Counted from the first letter of the stretch, positions 30,259 to 41,303 are shown. The stretch: DNA of 64,000 bases from Piscirickettsiaceae bacterium (GCA_013215805.1 JABSQM010000002.1:1-64000), one strand, 5' to 3'. A program made the numbers and translations. Notes: a model not told the origin generated them from the sequence alone.

Positions 30259-33090
30259 ATGACTATAAACCAATTGATATTATTAATATTCAAAATCGTA
30301 TTCTTCGGAATAATAAATACCGTGAACGCTATTGAGAGGAATCAGATAGTCCAAGATCCACTCATTTTTTCTAGTACGTTGAAGAACGGCATGAGTTATT
30401 CAATAATGAAAAATGCAGTTCCTAAAAATACCGCATCCATTCGACTATATTTTCGAGTTAGGTCTTTGGATGAAAACGATGGAGAGCAAGGCTACGCACA
30501 CTTCGTTGAACATATGGCCTTCAATGGTTCATTGAATATACCTGAAGGCGAACTTATTAAAATCCTACAGCGTCAAGGACTAGAATTTGGTTTCGATGCA
30601 AACGCTAGCACATATTCTGATAAAACAATCTATATGCTGGAACTACCTCATATGGACGGGGAAACACTTAATACCGCCTTAATGCTGTTGAGCGAAATCG
30701 CAAAAAACTTGAGTTTTGATGAAATGGCGGTTCGTAAGGAAAGGGGCGTGATACTCTCCGAGTATGACGTGGATGATAGCGACAGCCTCGATGTCTACCA
30801 CCAACAACTCGAGCACTGGCTGCCAGGATCTCGTACAAACGAGCATTTTCCTATCGACACTAAAAACACCATATCCATGGCGACAGGGAAAGCCTTGCGA
30901 ACCTTCTATGAAGCATTCTATCGACCGGAAAATGCCTTTTTAGTAATTGTCGGGGATGTGAAAATAGCCGATATTGAGAACAGTATATTAGAACATTTCG
31001 AAGGATGGCTAAATAAAACAAAGACAAGGAATAACAACTATGATCAACCACACCTCTGGCAGACATCCGATAAAGTGGCTACCTATACAGCCATACATAA
31101 GGACAGATATCCTGCGAATACTCAACTAGGGATAATTAAACCCTGCAAAGAATGGTCTAACTCATGGGAGGAAATCGGAAATTATTATAAAATTTCGCTT
31201 GCCAACCATATATTTAAGCAGCGTATTAATAAAATTGCCCGCACAGGTGAAGCGCCTTTCACTAACATTTACGTAAGCTATGAAAATCTCTACGATGAAG
31301 CCATGCTTGCTATGTTGAGTTTAAATACCTCTAATGAAGATGCCATCGACGCAACAGCTGTAGCAGAACAAGAACTTCGTAAAATGCTGATTCATGGATT
31401 TACCATTAACGAAATTAAGGAACATATTGCAAATTTTTTGGTAGGTTTCAAATATGACGTTAATAATGCAAATAAAAGGCATAACAGGGAATTAGCGAAT
31501 GCTATTTTGAACGGCCATCATAATGGATATAAGATCCTGCATCCTGAAAACGAATTAGCTATTTTCGAATCTGCCGTAAAAAATATGACAGCGAACGATC
31601 TAACAAAAGTGTTCAGAGAAGTATGGTTCGGCGAAAACAAGTATCTTATAATTACAGGTGATCATATAAAGGATGCTGAAACTAAGCTGAAGAAAGCTAT
31701 TATAAAATCAATGAAAATATCAGTAACAGCCCCTATAAACCATCATACGCCACATGAATTTGCCTATAATAATTTCGGCCCATCTGGAGAAATTGATGTC
31801 GAAGAAACAATACTAGATCCTGAAGTTACAAAGGTAAGATATAAGAATAATGTATTGCTCAATATCAAGAAAACTACTAACGAGGATGTCACAGCTCGCA
31901 TGATCGTACGATTTGGAAGAGGAATAGTATCTTTTCCCAAGGAATTAGCCGGCATCGAGATGCCTTGCCCAATTGTGCTTTACTGATGGCGGATTGAAAA
32001 AACATAAAGTAGAAGATATTGAAAGTCTCATTGCAGGCACCTCAGTTTCAGCAGATCTAAAAATTTATCATGATACTTTTTCCATGAGCGCTATCATTCG
32101 GTCCCAAGACGTGCTGTTACAGTTGCAACTGGGCGGCTTATATTAGTGATCCAGCATTTCGCTCTGAAACATATAAATTTTACAAACGTATTATTACAGA
32201 AGAATACGATACACTCAAAGATTCTCCACAGCAAGCCATCAACCTCGAAATTGGTAGATATATTTACGGTGGGGATCCTCGTTTCTATCTACCTCCACTC
32301 GAGCATCTGATGAAACTTGATATTGAAGATCTCAAAACTACGATGATTCCAGACCTACTTAAAAGCCCCATCTAAATTACGGTCGTAGGAGACATAAATA
32401 TAGAAAAAGTTAAGGCTGATGTCGCTAATACATTTGGTACATTCCCCCCACGCGAACAATCAACAACCAATAAAGAACAACTTGCTAGAGATAAAATTTC
32501 GTCCTAATAATAGTTCTATAGTTCTCCGCCATAACGGCACAGTAAACCAAAGTCTATTACAAATATATTGGCCAACAGATGATAACAGCAATATTAAATT
32601 AAGCACACAAATGTCACTTTTAGCAAGGATTATCAAGATTAAACTGATTGAATTGGTGCGTGAAAAAAAAGGCATTTCTTATTCACCAGATGTAACAAGT
32701 TTAATGTCTTCCACAATTCCCAATTATGGGTATTTCATGATAGAGACCGACTTATCGCAAGATGAGTTTGATGCTGTGGAGGAACTATTTGCAGATATTA
32801 TCAAAGATATACGCAACAATCTAATTGATGATGATCTCCTCAAAAGAGCTAGAAACCCAATCATGGAGGCAATTAGGAATAGTAAAAACTATAATAGCTA
32901 CTGGCTACAAGCGCTTCAACGCATTCAGACTGCACCTAAAACTATTAAGAGAATCAAAAAGAAGGTAATAATTGACATACTCGAGCAAGCAACGGCGGAT
33001 AGCATGCGATATATTGCATATAGATACCTCAGACCAGAAACACTTTTCAAAGTTCGTGTTATTTATGAAGGTTCTGAACAACTACATTAA
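30259..33090 (+). pseudogene. M16-family zinc metallopeptidase (PqqL-like), broken by frameshifts and a stop
   Basis: The first 575 codons read as an exported M16 peptidase: a signal-like N-terminus (LILLIFKIVFFGIINTVNA), then HFVEHMAFNG with the HxxEH zinc motif at about residues 82-86, and a downstream glutamate region. The frame stops at 31986, but homologous-looking sequence continues in other frames. One runs to a TAG at 32144. Another covers the SDPAF...FYLPPLEHLM region to an in-frame TAA at 32373. A third frame covers the C-terminal domain to 33090 (SYSPDVTSLMSSTIPNYGYF and onward). So there are at least three frameshifts and one stop. The total fits a roughly 930-residue two-lobed peptidase. 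Decay looks recent because long parts are still clean. Confidence 0.88.
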
Positions 33091-33281
33091 TATAAAGAGA
33101 TAGATATTTACTCGGACAAATAAACATATCTCTATCTCTATGAAAATAGATTCAACAGATTAAAGTATCTAACTTCTATTAATATTTCTCGCATCGCATG
33201 CCAACACTTGCCACAATTTGCTCTTAATTTTGGACTGAAATTACCCCCTATTATCAAAACTGAAATGCGTGTTTAACCTAT

Positions 33282-34382
33282 TTACTTTATCCCCCCCCGA
33301 ATAAAGTCATTAGTCTTAATATAAGCTTCATCATCAGAAAACTGTTTAGGTGGATGTTTACAAAAATAGGCTGATGGCCCCATAATAATTCCACCTTGTC
33401 CCCGATTCAATGCAAGCTTGGCACAACGAATAGTATCAATAGCCACTCCAGCTGAATTAGGAGAATCTTCCACCGATAAACGCAATTCAAGATTCATTGG
33501 CACATCACCAAATAATTTTCCCTCCATACGAATGAAGGCAACCTTATTGTCTTTCTGCCAAGCCACATAATCGCTGGGTCCGACATGAATATTCTCGTCT
33601 TCCAACCGCGTTTCTAATACCGATTGTACAGCCTCAGTCTTAGATTCTTTCTTAAAGGCTAAGCGGGCACTATTTTTCATATTAAGAAAGTCTGTATTGC
33701 CACCAGTATTCAATTGATAGGTACGCATCAATTTTACCCCCCGTTTTTTAAATAAATCGGTTAAGGTACGATGCGTAATCGTTGCGCCTAGTTGTGCCTT
33801 AATGTCATCACCTATAATAGGTATGTTTTTATCCCTGAAGCGCCTTGCCCATTCTGGATTACTAGCGATGAATACAGGAATATTATTAACAAAAGCAACA
33901 CCTGCTGCTAATGAACATTCGGCATAAAATTTTGACGCATCCTCTGAGCCCACAGGCAAATAATTCATCAATACTTCAGCTTTCGAATTCCTCAATACAT
34001 TAATAACATCTTCCTTCTTAGGTTCCTCCTCATCTGCAAGAAGGAACGTATTGTCATCTGCATAGTCCTTCATATGCTCTGAAAAACCATCGAGAATTTG
34101 ACCCATATGTACTTTTACTCCCGATGATGGAATGTCTGAATAAAATTTGGTAGTACAATTAGGACTAGAAAAAATAGCTTTATTAACATCTAATCCAATC
34201 TTACGTTGATCAATATCAAACGCAGCAACAATGTTGATGTCTCCAGGAGCATAACCACCTATATCCCAGTGCATTAAACCAATAGCATTACATTCTGTTT
34301 TATTACGATAGTAATAAATACCCTGAATCAATGAACTAGCACAATTTCCAACACCAACAATTGCTACTTTAATATTACTCAT
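33282..34382 (-). CDS. ino1: Inositol-3-phosphate synthase (bacterial/actinobacterial-type Ino1)
   Basis: Ino1 cyclises glucose 6-phosphate to 1D-myo-inositol 3-phosphate with NAD+. The 366-residue protein closely resembles the short bacterial form known from Mycobacterium: NAD-binding VAIVGVGNCASSLIQG (6-21), LPVGSEDASKFYAECS (near 137-152), GDDIKAQLGATITHR (near 184-198), NTGGNTDFLNM (near 220-230) and VEDSPNSAGVAIDTIR (near 306-321). The C-terminus contains a run of eight G on the coding strand (33291-33298). The gene has no neighbours that use inositol in this window. Its product could go to a phospholipid, a solute or the host. The start is ATG at 34382. Confidence 0.93.
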   Translation of the reverse strand: MSNIKVAIVGVGNCASSLIQGIYYYRNKTECNAIGLMHWDIGGYAPGDINIVAAFDIDQRKIGLDVNKAIFSSPNCTTKFYSDIPSSGVKVHMGQILDGFSEHMKDYADDNTFLLADEEEPKKEDVINVLRNSKAEVLMNYLPVGSEDASKFYAECSLAAGVAFVNNIPVFIASNPEWARRFRDKNIPIIGDDIKAQLGATITHRTLTDLFKKRGVKLMRTYQLNTGGNTDFLNMKNSARLAFKKESKTEAVQSVLETRLEDENIHVGPSDYVAWQKDNKVAFIRMEGKLFGDVPMNLELRLSVEDSPNSAGVAIDTIRCAKLALNRGQGGIIMGPSAYFCKHPPKQFSDDEAYIKTNDFIRGGIK

Positions 34383-35977
34383 AAAGTTTTATTATCTCCC
34401 AGTTATTAATAACTTAATTTATAACAGTTTATATTAAATTGAGCCATAAACATTTATCTCTTCAAAATAATCTATAAGAATAGAAACTATATCGCTTTCC
34501 TAAATATAACTACATATCATTTGCAGGTTGACTTTAGCTTTCGAGCCAAAATATTTATTTATTCTTAATAATTCAACCCTTACTTAACTAATTTACTTTT
34601 CTACATACGCTAAAGCTCTAGTTGTACCATGGCTGACAAATATAATACTGATATTAGTGTCATAAAGCTGCGATCATAAAGCCTATCTATTTTTGATATT
34701 ACTCATTCTACATAATAAGTTATGTCAGCAAATTTCATCTGGGGTGACTTAATATCACTTGCAAAAATAGAATAACTTCTCTTTGCTTTGCTCAAGATGA
34801 AGAAGCCCATCATAAATTAAATAAAACTACCAATGATATATGAAAATAGTTTAATTCATTTTTCTCCCTCCTTATACTATGAACATACCACTTCTATATC
34901 TATGATTTTTACCCTATCTGCAAATATGTAGTATAAACAAAGACGCTAAATTTAGGTAAATATATATACCTTCTACCCATCTAATCATGTAAAATATTTT
35001 AGGGTAGTCCTATTATGATGTCTACTAATTTTGGTATCATGAATAGTTGAATATACACAATTGTAAAAAATTACTGCAGATAATAGGAAAAATTTATTAA
35101 ATAACATTTATGGACGGTAGATATTGAAAATATTTAACTTAAACAACAAGTTGATAAGTAATGAGAGCAAATGTATACTACATCCATGTCCCTTGGATGT
35201 GATGATACTCTCTACCAATCAAAATGACCAAATTAAATCTTTTCTTACAATTTAAAATATGCAATTGTTTGTTATGACCTCGCCATCCTTAGCAGCAAAA
35301 CATGACATCTGTATTTTATATAACATCACCGATCAGTTTAAACTAATTTTTTTGATATACACATAATAGGACATAATTTAATTTTAATATCACCTACCAC
35401 CAATTGATATCTAGGCACCTAGTAAGTATTATACTTTTAAGCTGTAATTATGAAACATAACACTATTATATTTGAACATCTTGGATATAGTAATATTATG
35501 ATCGAAATCCAATTTAAGTTATAAGATAATCTATGATGAAGCATAAGGTTTTAATATTTTTATTATTTAATCCCTAGAGGGGCACAAATCATAATTATAC
35601 CTTATTTGATGTGCAATATAAGAACCCTAATAATAAGTCAATATATATGAAGCTTACCAGAGTGTTACTCATAATAACCTAGAATATCGGTATTTGATGA
35701 GTCATAACAACGCAAGTACAAACAGGATGACATCATAAATAAAAATACTCCATTTGTATTATATTAATTATAAGTTTTTAACCATAGTTGTTATATATTA
35801 GTGGGAAATACTGTTTCTAGGATTACTTGGAATAGATGAAAGCAAAAACTATTATTCCACCTAAATATATGACGCTGTTATATATTTGAACGGCATATAT
35901 GATTATTACGATAAACTATAATTACGACCATCTATTTTAGATTTATTTAGATCCAATATAGATAATATTTTCCAAAA
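34383..35977. other. 1.6-kb gene-free AT-rich region
   Basis: No open frame of credible length is present between ino1 and hemH. A stretch near 34628 reads MADKYNTDISVIKL on the plus strand, loosely like the start of ParE/GyrB, but nothing after it supports that. A short inverted match (CATCCATGTCCCTTGGATG) lies near 35182-35200. I cannot assign either. Confidence 0.6.
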
Positions 35978-36985
35978 TCATATATTCCGACACCACAGGG
36001 CCAGCGTACTTACCCACTTTGGATCATAATTAAGGCACGGAATCAATATTAATGACTTACCGCCATATTGGAAAAATATTTTTCGTCCTCGTATAGCTAT
36101 CTCTTCTAAAGTTTCGAGACAATCAATCACAAAAGCAGGGCAAATTACTAATATATTTTTCACTCCACTGTTTGCAAGTTCGATAAGCCGAGCTTCAGTA
36201 TTTGGATCTAACCATCTGGATAGTCCTAAATGTGACTGGAATGCAATGGAATATTTATGTGAATTTAAACAAGCCTTATCAGCAAAAAGTTGAGTAGTCC
36301 TAAAAATTTGATGGCGGTAGCACTGAGAATGACATTCGTGCACCATCTGACAACAATCCTGCAATCTCAAGCAATGAGACCCTGATATATCTAATTTACG
36401 TATATGCGATTCTGGCAAACCATGATAACTGAATAATATATGATCATAATCTTCTACTAGATAGGGCTGAGCGCTACTTACCAAAGATCTAATATAATTG
36501 TTATTATCATAAAATGGCTGAATTATTGATAGCTTAATTGTAAGATTATACTTTTTTATTATTCTCTTCGCTTCTTCGATTGAGGTAGTTACAGTACTAG
36601 ATGAAAAGTGAGGATATAAAGGAATGAAAACTATTTCTATGATTTTCAGCCTACTAAATCTTAATAATTCAGCTTCGATACTAGGATCTCCATATCGCAT
36701 TGATAATCCAACTGGTAGTGCAAGTTCAGATTGAAGGGCAACTTTTAACTTTCTAGATAATACTATTAGCGGAGAACCATTTAGCCAAATTTTCTGAAAA
36801 GCTCTGACCGAAACTTTGGATCTAATAGGTAAAATGAACAAACTAACTAATAATCGTCTGAATATCCAGGGCAATTGCATAACATATGGATCCATCAAAA
36901 ATTGATTTAAATAGCTGCGTACAGACTTAAGATCAGCTACATTAGGTGAGCCCAAATTAGTTAATAATACTGCCCTTCTTGTCAT
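35978..36985 (-). CDS. hemH: Ferrochelatase
   Basis: HemH inserts Fe2+ into protoporphyrin IX, the last step of heme synthesis. The 335-residue protein has the N-terminal LLTNLGSPNVADLKSVRSYL (7-26), DPYVMQLPW, PLYPHFSSSTVTT (near 125), the catalytic His in FSYHGLPESH (near 185) and the Glu in DCLETLEEI (near 282). After the His motif comes a Cys/His-rich stretch (HCLRLQDCCQMVHECHSQC, about 202-220). It resembles the cysteine-bearing ferrochelatases of some Proteobacteria, where cysteines can bind a [2Fe-2S] cluster. Its presence implies respiration is kept. Confidence 0.94.
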   Translation of the reverse strand: MTRRAVLLTNLGSPNVADLKSVRSYLNQFLMDPYVMQLPWIFRRLLVSLFILPIRSKVSVRAFQKIWLNGSPLIVLSRKLKVALQSELALPVGLSMRYGDPSIEAELLRFSRLKIIEIVFIPLYPHFSSSTVTTSIEEAKRIIKKYNLTIKLSIIQPFYDNNNYIRSLVSSAQPYLVEDYDHILFSYHGLPESHIRKLDISGSHCLRLQDCCQMVHECHSQCYRHQIFRTTQLFADKACLNSHKYSIAFQSHLGLSRWLDPNTEARLIELANSGVKNILVICPAFVIDCLETLEEIAIRGRKIFFQYGGKSLILIPCLNYDPKWVSTLALWCRNI

Positions 36986-38068
36986 ATATAAATCTCAGAC
37001 CTACGTTATAAATTAAATATCAGCTAAATCAAAAAATACTTGGAGTATAACTGAATTCAAAGGTCCTATTACTCATTAATATCAAATCCGCATATCAATA
37101 ATGATACGTTATGCTATAGAATATGATATTATATACGTGTTTTGATATGGATCAGATTATAAATCTGCTAAAATAGTGCATAAACGACTATTGGACTAAA
37201 CAAAATTTTAGCTAAGTCATTATTAATAATTGAAGATATAAAACAGATATTAGTAATATTTTAGATTGAGCCATAAACAACAATAACATCATCATTTGTA
37301 ATATTATTACCAGAGATCTTTATACATATTAAAGTATATTACTTATAAGAGAGGACTGCTAAAAACACCTCATAGTTACCAGACTAATCATATTATTACC
37401 TATTTTAAAAATACACCTTAAGTTTATAAATAGAAATCATCATAGCTATTGAGATACAGTGCATTGTATATTCCATAGTATTGACGATATATTCAAAAAT
37501 ACACCCCCCCCCAATTTCATTTAGATTAAAGATACTATGAAATAGTAGATTAAGTTACTTACAAAAGGTAAGGCATAAAACATAAGGTGATTCATATCAG
37601 TGATATTAAAAATGAAAGACAAGATGACTTACTACTTTTAAAATTCACATCATTGCAAATAACAAACAATTGAGGTAATCTTATTTTTTGTTCTGTTTTT
37701 AATAAAAAGGACATCTAGATATAAATACCATAATAGCATATTTTGCATCTTAAATAAGCCTTAATGTCATCTCGTAGATATGCAGTTATAGTATATCAAA
37801 ATTTTATTATTATTTATACATATTGCCAAAAATATTATTAGTTAATATATTTGTTATATGTACAACTTAGTAAGTATATAAAAATAAATTGCATGAAATA
37901 CATTTAGGCTATTGCAATACCACCATCTTCATATCACAATATATTAAGATAAATTATCTAATTTGCTAAATTATTAATTATACATCCACATACAATGCAT
38001 ATGTACCAAGCATTTATCAAACCAAAGATCAGTATAAATAGTTAGTTAATATTGAAGAGGCAATTATA
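36986..38068. other. Gene-free AT-rich region with a C9 run
   Basis: No credible frame was found in this 1.08 kb. A run of nine C at 37504-37512 stands out against the AT-rich background. No remnant was recognised on either strand. The yggX ribosome-binding site may be the GAAGAGG near 38052-38058. Confidence 0.6.
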
Positions 38069-38323
38069 GTGCGTACAGTTCGGTGTGTAAAACTTAATAA
38101 GGAAGCGGAAGGTCTTGATTTTCCTCTCTATCCAGGTGAACTAGGCAAAAAAATTTATAAATACATCTCAAAAGAAGCCTGGCAAATGTGGATGAATAAG
38201 CAAACCATATTGATAAATGAAAATCATCTGTCTCTAGCAAATCCGAAATCTCAAAAATTTTTAAAACTAGAACTGGATGAATTTCTCTTTGGCGAAAGCG
38301 AAGCGATAGAAGAACTATTCTAA
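38069..38323 (+). CDS. yggX: Probable Fe(2+)-trafficking protein YggX
   Basis: YggX is a small protein that protects Fe-S enzymes from oxidative damage and takes part in iron trafficking. The 84-residue protein starts with GTG at 38069 and reads [20 protein letters not shown]. It keeps the conserved Cys near the N-terminus, [18 protein letters not shown] (22-39) and [13 protein letters not shown] (46-58), and a slightly short acidic tail. It stands alone in gene-free DNA. Confidence 0.93.
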   Translation: MRTVRCVKLNKEAEGLDFPLYPGELGKKIYKYISKEAWQMWMNKQTILINENHLSLANPKSQKFLKLELDEFLFGESEAIEELF

Positions 38324-38647
38324 TATAATTATTTATTCAATTGACATATTAATTATTAGAAAAATATTTTTGGAAAAGTATTTGCTATTTACCATTTATC
38401 TTATTAGAATGGTAACCTTAATTATTAAGGAACATAGCATCAATATTGTTCAGCTTATTTTTAGATATGAAAAATAAAATTCTTCTAAATATTAAGGATT
38501 GTAAAAGATATTGTTCCTTTTATAACTAGAAAAGTACTCTCTACAATTTAATAAGTATAATTCATAAAACACTTAAATTGTAAAAGTGGAAAACAAGCCT
38601 TCTGATAGATATCCGTCGGCAAAAGATTAAGTAAATTTGAGGTTAAT
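38324..38647 (+). promoter_or_regulatory. Leader and promoter region of the cold-shock gene
   Basis: A perfect TATAAT lies at 38556-38561 with no clear -35, which would give an mRNA leader of about 80 nt. A second candidate is TTGACA at 38341-38346 followed after 17-18 bp by an AT-rich -10, which would give a long leader of about 270 nt. Long leaders are known for cspA-type mRNAs, but I see no defined cold-box sequence. TTGAGG at 38637-38642 is the likely ribosome-binding site. Confidence 0.4.
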
Positions 38648-38860
38648 ATGGCAGAACAAGTAACAGGAACCGTTAAATGGTTTAATGACGCAAAAGGATT
38701 CGGGTTTATTGAACAAACTGATGGTCCAGACGTATTCGTACATCACAGCGCAATTCAAGCTGATGGTTTTAAAACATTAAAAGAAGGTCAGTCCGTAACA
38801 ATGGAAGTGAGTCAAGGTCAAAAAGGTCCACAAGCGGAGAATGTTATTCCTAGCCGATAA
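38648..38860 (+). CDS. Cold-shock protein (CspA family)
   Basis: This is a 70-residue single-domain RNA chaperone. It carries [15 protein letters not shown] (7-21, RNP1) and DVFVHHSAI (29-37, RNP2), the two nucleic-acid binding motifs. The ATG at 38648 follows a TTGAGG ribosome-binding site at about 5 bp. Such proteins melt mRNA structure and may be kept for general RNA handling rather than cold stress. A strong hairpin follows the stop. Confidence 0.97.
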   Translation: MAEQVTGTVKWFNDAKGFGFIEQTDGPDVFVHHSAIQADGFKTLKEGQSVTMEVSQGQKGPQAENVIPSR

Positions 38861-38889
38861 TGGCGTCGCTCTTAATTAAGGTATCCCGA

Positions 38890-38927
38890 TTAATAAGGTC
38901 GGTAGCACTACTCATCGACCTTATTAA
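38890..38927 (+). terminator. 12-bp inverted repeat downstream of the cold-shock gene
   Basis: The arms TTAATAAGGTCG (38890-38901) and CGACCTTATTAA (38916-38927) pair perfectly around a 14-nt loop, 30 bp after the cold-shock stop. No T-run follows, so it may act as a 3' mRNA stabiliser or a factor-dependent terminator rather than a textbook intrinsic one. Confidence 0.6.
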
Positions 38928-39119
38928 CATAGTGATTATCAAGTCAATTTCCAATAGATTAAAAAAATTATGAGCACGTAAAATTGTAAACTTATATTTT
39001 ATCTGAATGATGACTATCGTCAACCTAACATTCTTTAATCTATAAATCAGTAAAAAATAATAAGATATATATTTCTACTTACTATCTAAAATATTAAAAG
39101 ACTCGTCTTAAATTATTCT

Positions 39120-39807
39120 TGAAATGTCGACATTCATACAGTGGAAATATTTCCTTTGCAATGTACCGAATACCGATGAAATATCTTTGGAAATGATTCA
39201 ACCTATTAATAGCTTCATTATTAATTTACATCACTTATGTAATGCTATATCTCATTTTGCAAAAAGCGTGCCATTGAGATACGTACATCTAAACTATATT
39301 CACACATTCAGCAAGTGCCACTAACACAATAGGGTTTTCCATAAAAGATATCGCCTCAACATCGAAACTCATCAGATGATTATCCCATAATCACCTATGG
39401 TATTATTTTATAGATGAGTCGATAAATTAGCAAGATTGGTTATATCAGAAGTCATATTTACAACCGAACATAACTTATAAAATCCACATCATAAATTTGA
39501 AAAGGCAATAGCTGTTGTCGCCACTGCCATATTGAGATAGCCACATCGATGACCACCACCCCTCCCGAAGCTCATCCATTAACAAGGTGGTTTCTACAAG
39601 TCATTGGAAAATATTTCAAGCATATACTAATAAACCCTTAGCGATCACAATCAGAAAATAGAGACCTCCCAAAGCGCTCAAATAATGACATAGTACTTTC
39701 ACTTTCAAGCTGCTTGATCTGCATTGAAACTACTGGTTGAATAGATAAAGTAATCTAATGCACGAGTATACTTAAATGCTCCGCAACAGATTCAAAAAAT
39801 TTGTAAT
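39120..39807 (-). pseudogene. Decayed LysR-type regulator, CbbR-like
   Basis: On the minus strand, pieces of a LysR regulator appear in order across several frames. FFESVAEHLS and YTRALDYF lie near 39750-39800. A clean HTH stretch QPVVSMQIKQLESESTMS with LFERFGRSL follows at about 39663-39737. An AVATTAIAFSN piece (like AVVSTAKYFAP) is near 39500-39520. DVEAISFMENPIVLVAL is near 39315-39365, similar to the CbbR segment with FMDNPLVV. Stops and frameshifts separate the pieces. CbbR normally controls Calvin-cycle genes. The LysR identity is firm, the CbbR subtype is moderate. The plus-strand frame at 39124-39324 is a shadow of it. Confidence 0.78.
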
Positions 39808-40572
39808 CGGCATATAGTTATATTCATGACAATTTTTCATGAATAAATAAAATGTGTAATTATAATTCCGAAATAAGATTCAAGGAAAGAAGATGTAAAT
39901 TGCATTAATAAATGCATATCAATATTACTGCAATTAATATAGGCACACTAGACATATAATTGGTATGCCATTGATAAAAAATTAATTACTTTAAAGATTG
40001 TGACTAAAATCTATCTATTATTGCAAAATTGGTAAATAAGAACTATAATATAAAAATAAGTTTCTCAAATTTTAATGAATGTACAAAAACATCCCATCTA
40101 ATAGGTAAGAAAATATTATATGTATCTTTCCTATCAGGTGAGATAAATACGTCATGCATTAATTTTGATATATCCACAAAACTCCATTACCCATCAAAAC
40201 AATCGTAAACACAAATGAAATAAAGCATAAGACAAGATTATTACTCAATAAGTGATATAAATACCATAAATATGGTATCAACCATTTTAAAGTCTTAAAA
40301 TACAATCTATATGGTACTTATCAATAATCTCAGCACCGTTAATACATGATACGTTACCTAACGAAAGATTTTTAACAAAAATTTATACTAACTAGACAAA
40401 ACGATAAAAAATTAATGATAAGCTATAACATTTGAAAGCAAAAATTAATATTCTCATGTAGACCGTACAAAGATATACATTATTCATGATATTATACATG
40501 AAATTAATGATATTATTTTTTTGTTACATGTTATTATTTTATGCCATAAAAGACATAAGGTTTGCAATACTG
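39808..40572. other. Gene-free AT-rich region upstream of the TauE/SafE-like gene
   Basis: Apart from the optional 29-codon extension of the next gene (from 40486) there is no credible frame here. I recognised no remnant beyond the LysR one ending at 39807. Confidence 0.6.
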
Positions 40573-41298
40573 ATGGAAGCCATAACTGGTTACTATATCA
40601 CGGCATTTCTCCTGGGACTTTTCAGCACAGTGCATTGCATATCTATGTGTGGATCAATCATTGGAGCATTAACCCTGAGTTTGCCCGTACAAATAAGGAG
40701 AAGTCGACGAAGAATGCTGCCATATGTATTCTATTATAATTTAGGTCGATTATTAAGTTACAGTCTTGCTGGTATAATTGTTGGACTGTTTAGCTTTACA
40801 CTAACTACCCAAACTAACGGTCATATAATTATAAAATACACATCCATGATCATCATGATCGCAATGGGATTTTACTTAGCAGGATGGTTCCCTAGATTCG
40901 CTAAAATAGAACAAGTAGGTGCGCATATTTGGAAAAAACTTCAACCACTAGGAAAAAAATTAATTCCTGTACAGACATTATCACAAGCATGCTTATTAGG
41001 AATGATTTGGGGATGGCTACCATGTGGTCTAGTATATGCGGCTTTAGCGGTGGCAGCAACATCTAGTCAGCCCATAGATGCTTCAATGGTGATGTTAGCC
41101 TTCGGTGCTGGAACCCTACCTGGAGTAATGAGCATTGGCCTCTTTACCGAATTTTTGACTTCAATGGCAAGAATGAAGCCCTTACGACGGATAGCTGGTA
41201 TATCAATTATAGCAATCTCTATATCAACCTCACTCTTACCAATCTATCATAATGACAATTATGACAATCACTTTCACTACGAATATAATACATTATAG
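40573..41298 (+). CDS. TauE/SafE-like (UreH-like transmembrane domain) membrane protein
   Basis: This is a polytopic inner-membrane protein with about six transmembrane segments. The start ATG at 40573 (MEAITGYYITAFLLGLFSTV) puts the HCISMCG motif near residue 22, as in the proteobacterial family often found near cytochrome cbb3 oxidase genes. A frame start at 40486 would add 29 hydrophobic residues. The Cys in HCxxMCG and in WGWLPCGLVYAAL suggest metal or thiol chemistry. A role in copper or heme supply to an oxidase is likely from family context, but no oxidase gene is in the window. It ends 5 bp from the secA stop, convergent. Confidence 0.8.
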   Translation: MEAITGYYITAFLLGLFSTVHCISMCGSIIGALTLSLPVQIRRSRRRMLPYVFYYNLGRLLSYSLAGIIVGLFSFTLTTQTNGHIIIKYTSMIIMIAMGFYLAGWFPRFAKIEQVGAHIWKKLQPLGKKLIPVQTLSQACLLGMIWGWLPCGLVYAALAVAATSSQPIDASMVMLAFGAGTLPGVMSIGLFTEFLTSMARMKPLRRIAGISIIAISISTSLLPIYHNDNYDNHFHYEYNTL

Positions 41299-41303
41299 CA
41301 TTA

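Noticed and set aside
34628-34680. MADKYNTDISVIKL on the plus strand, loosely like a ParE/GyrB start
   Set aside because: Nothing downstream matches the highly conserved VRKRPGMYI region, so chance is more likely.
39124-39324. Plus-strand frame of 66 codons
   Set aside because: It lies opposite the LysR/CbbR remnant and has no support of its own.
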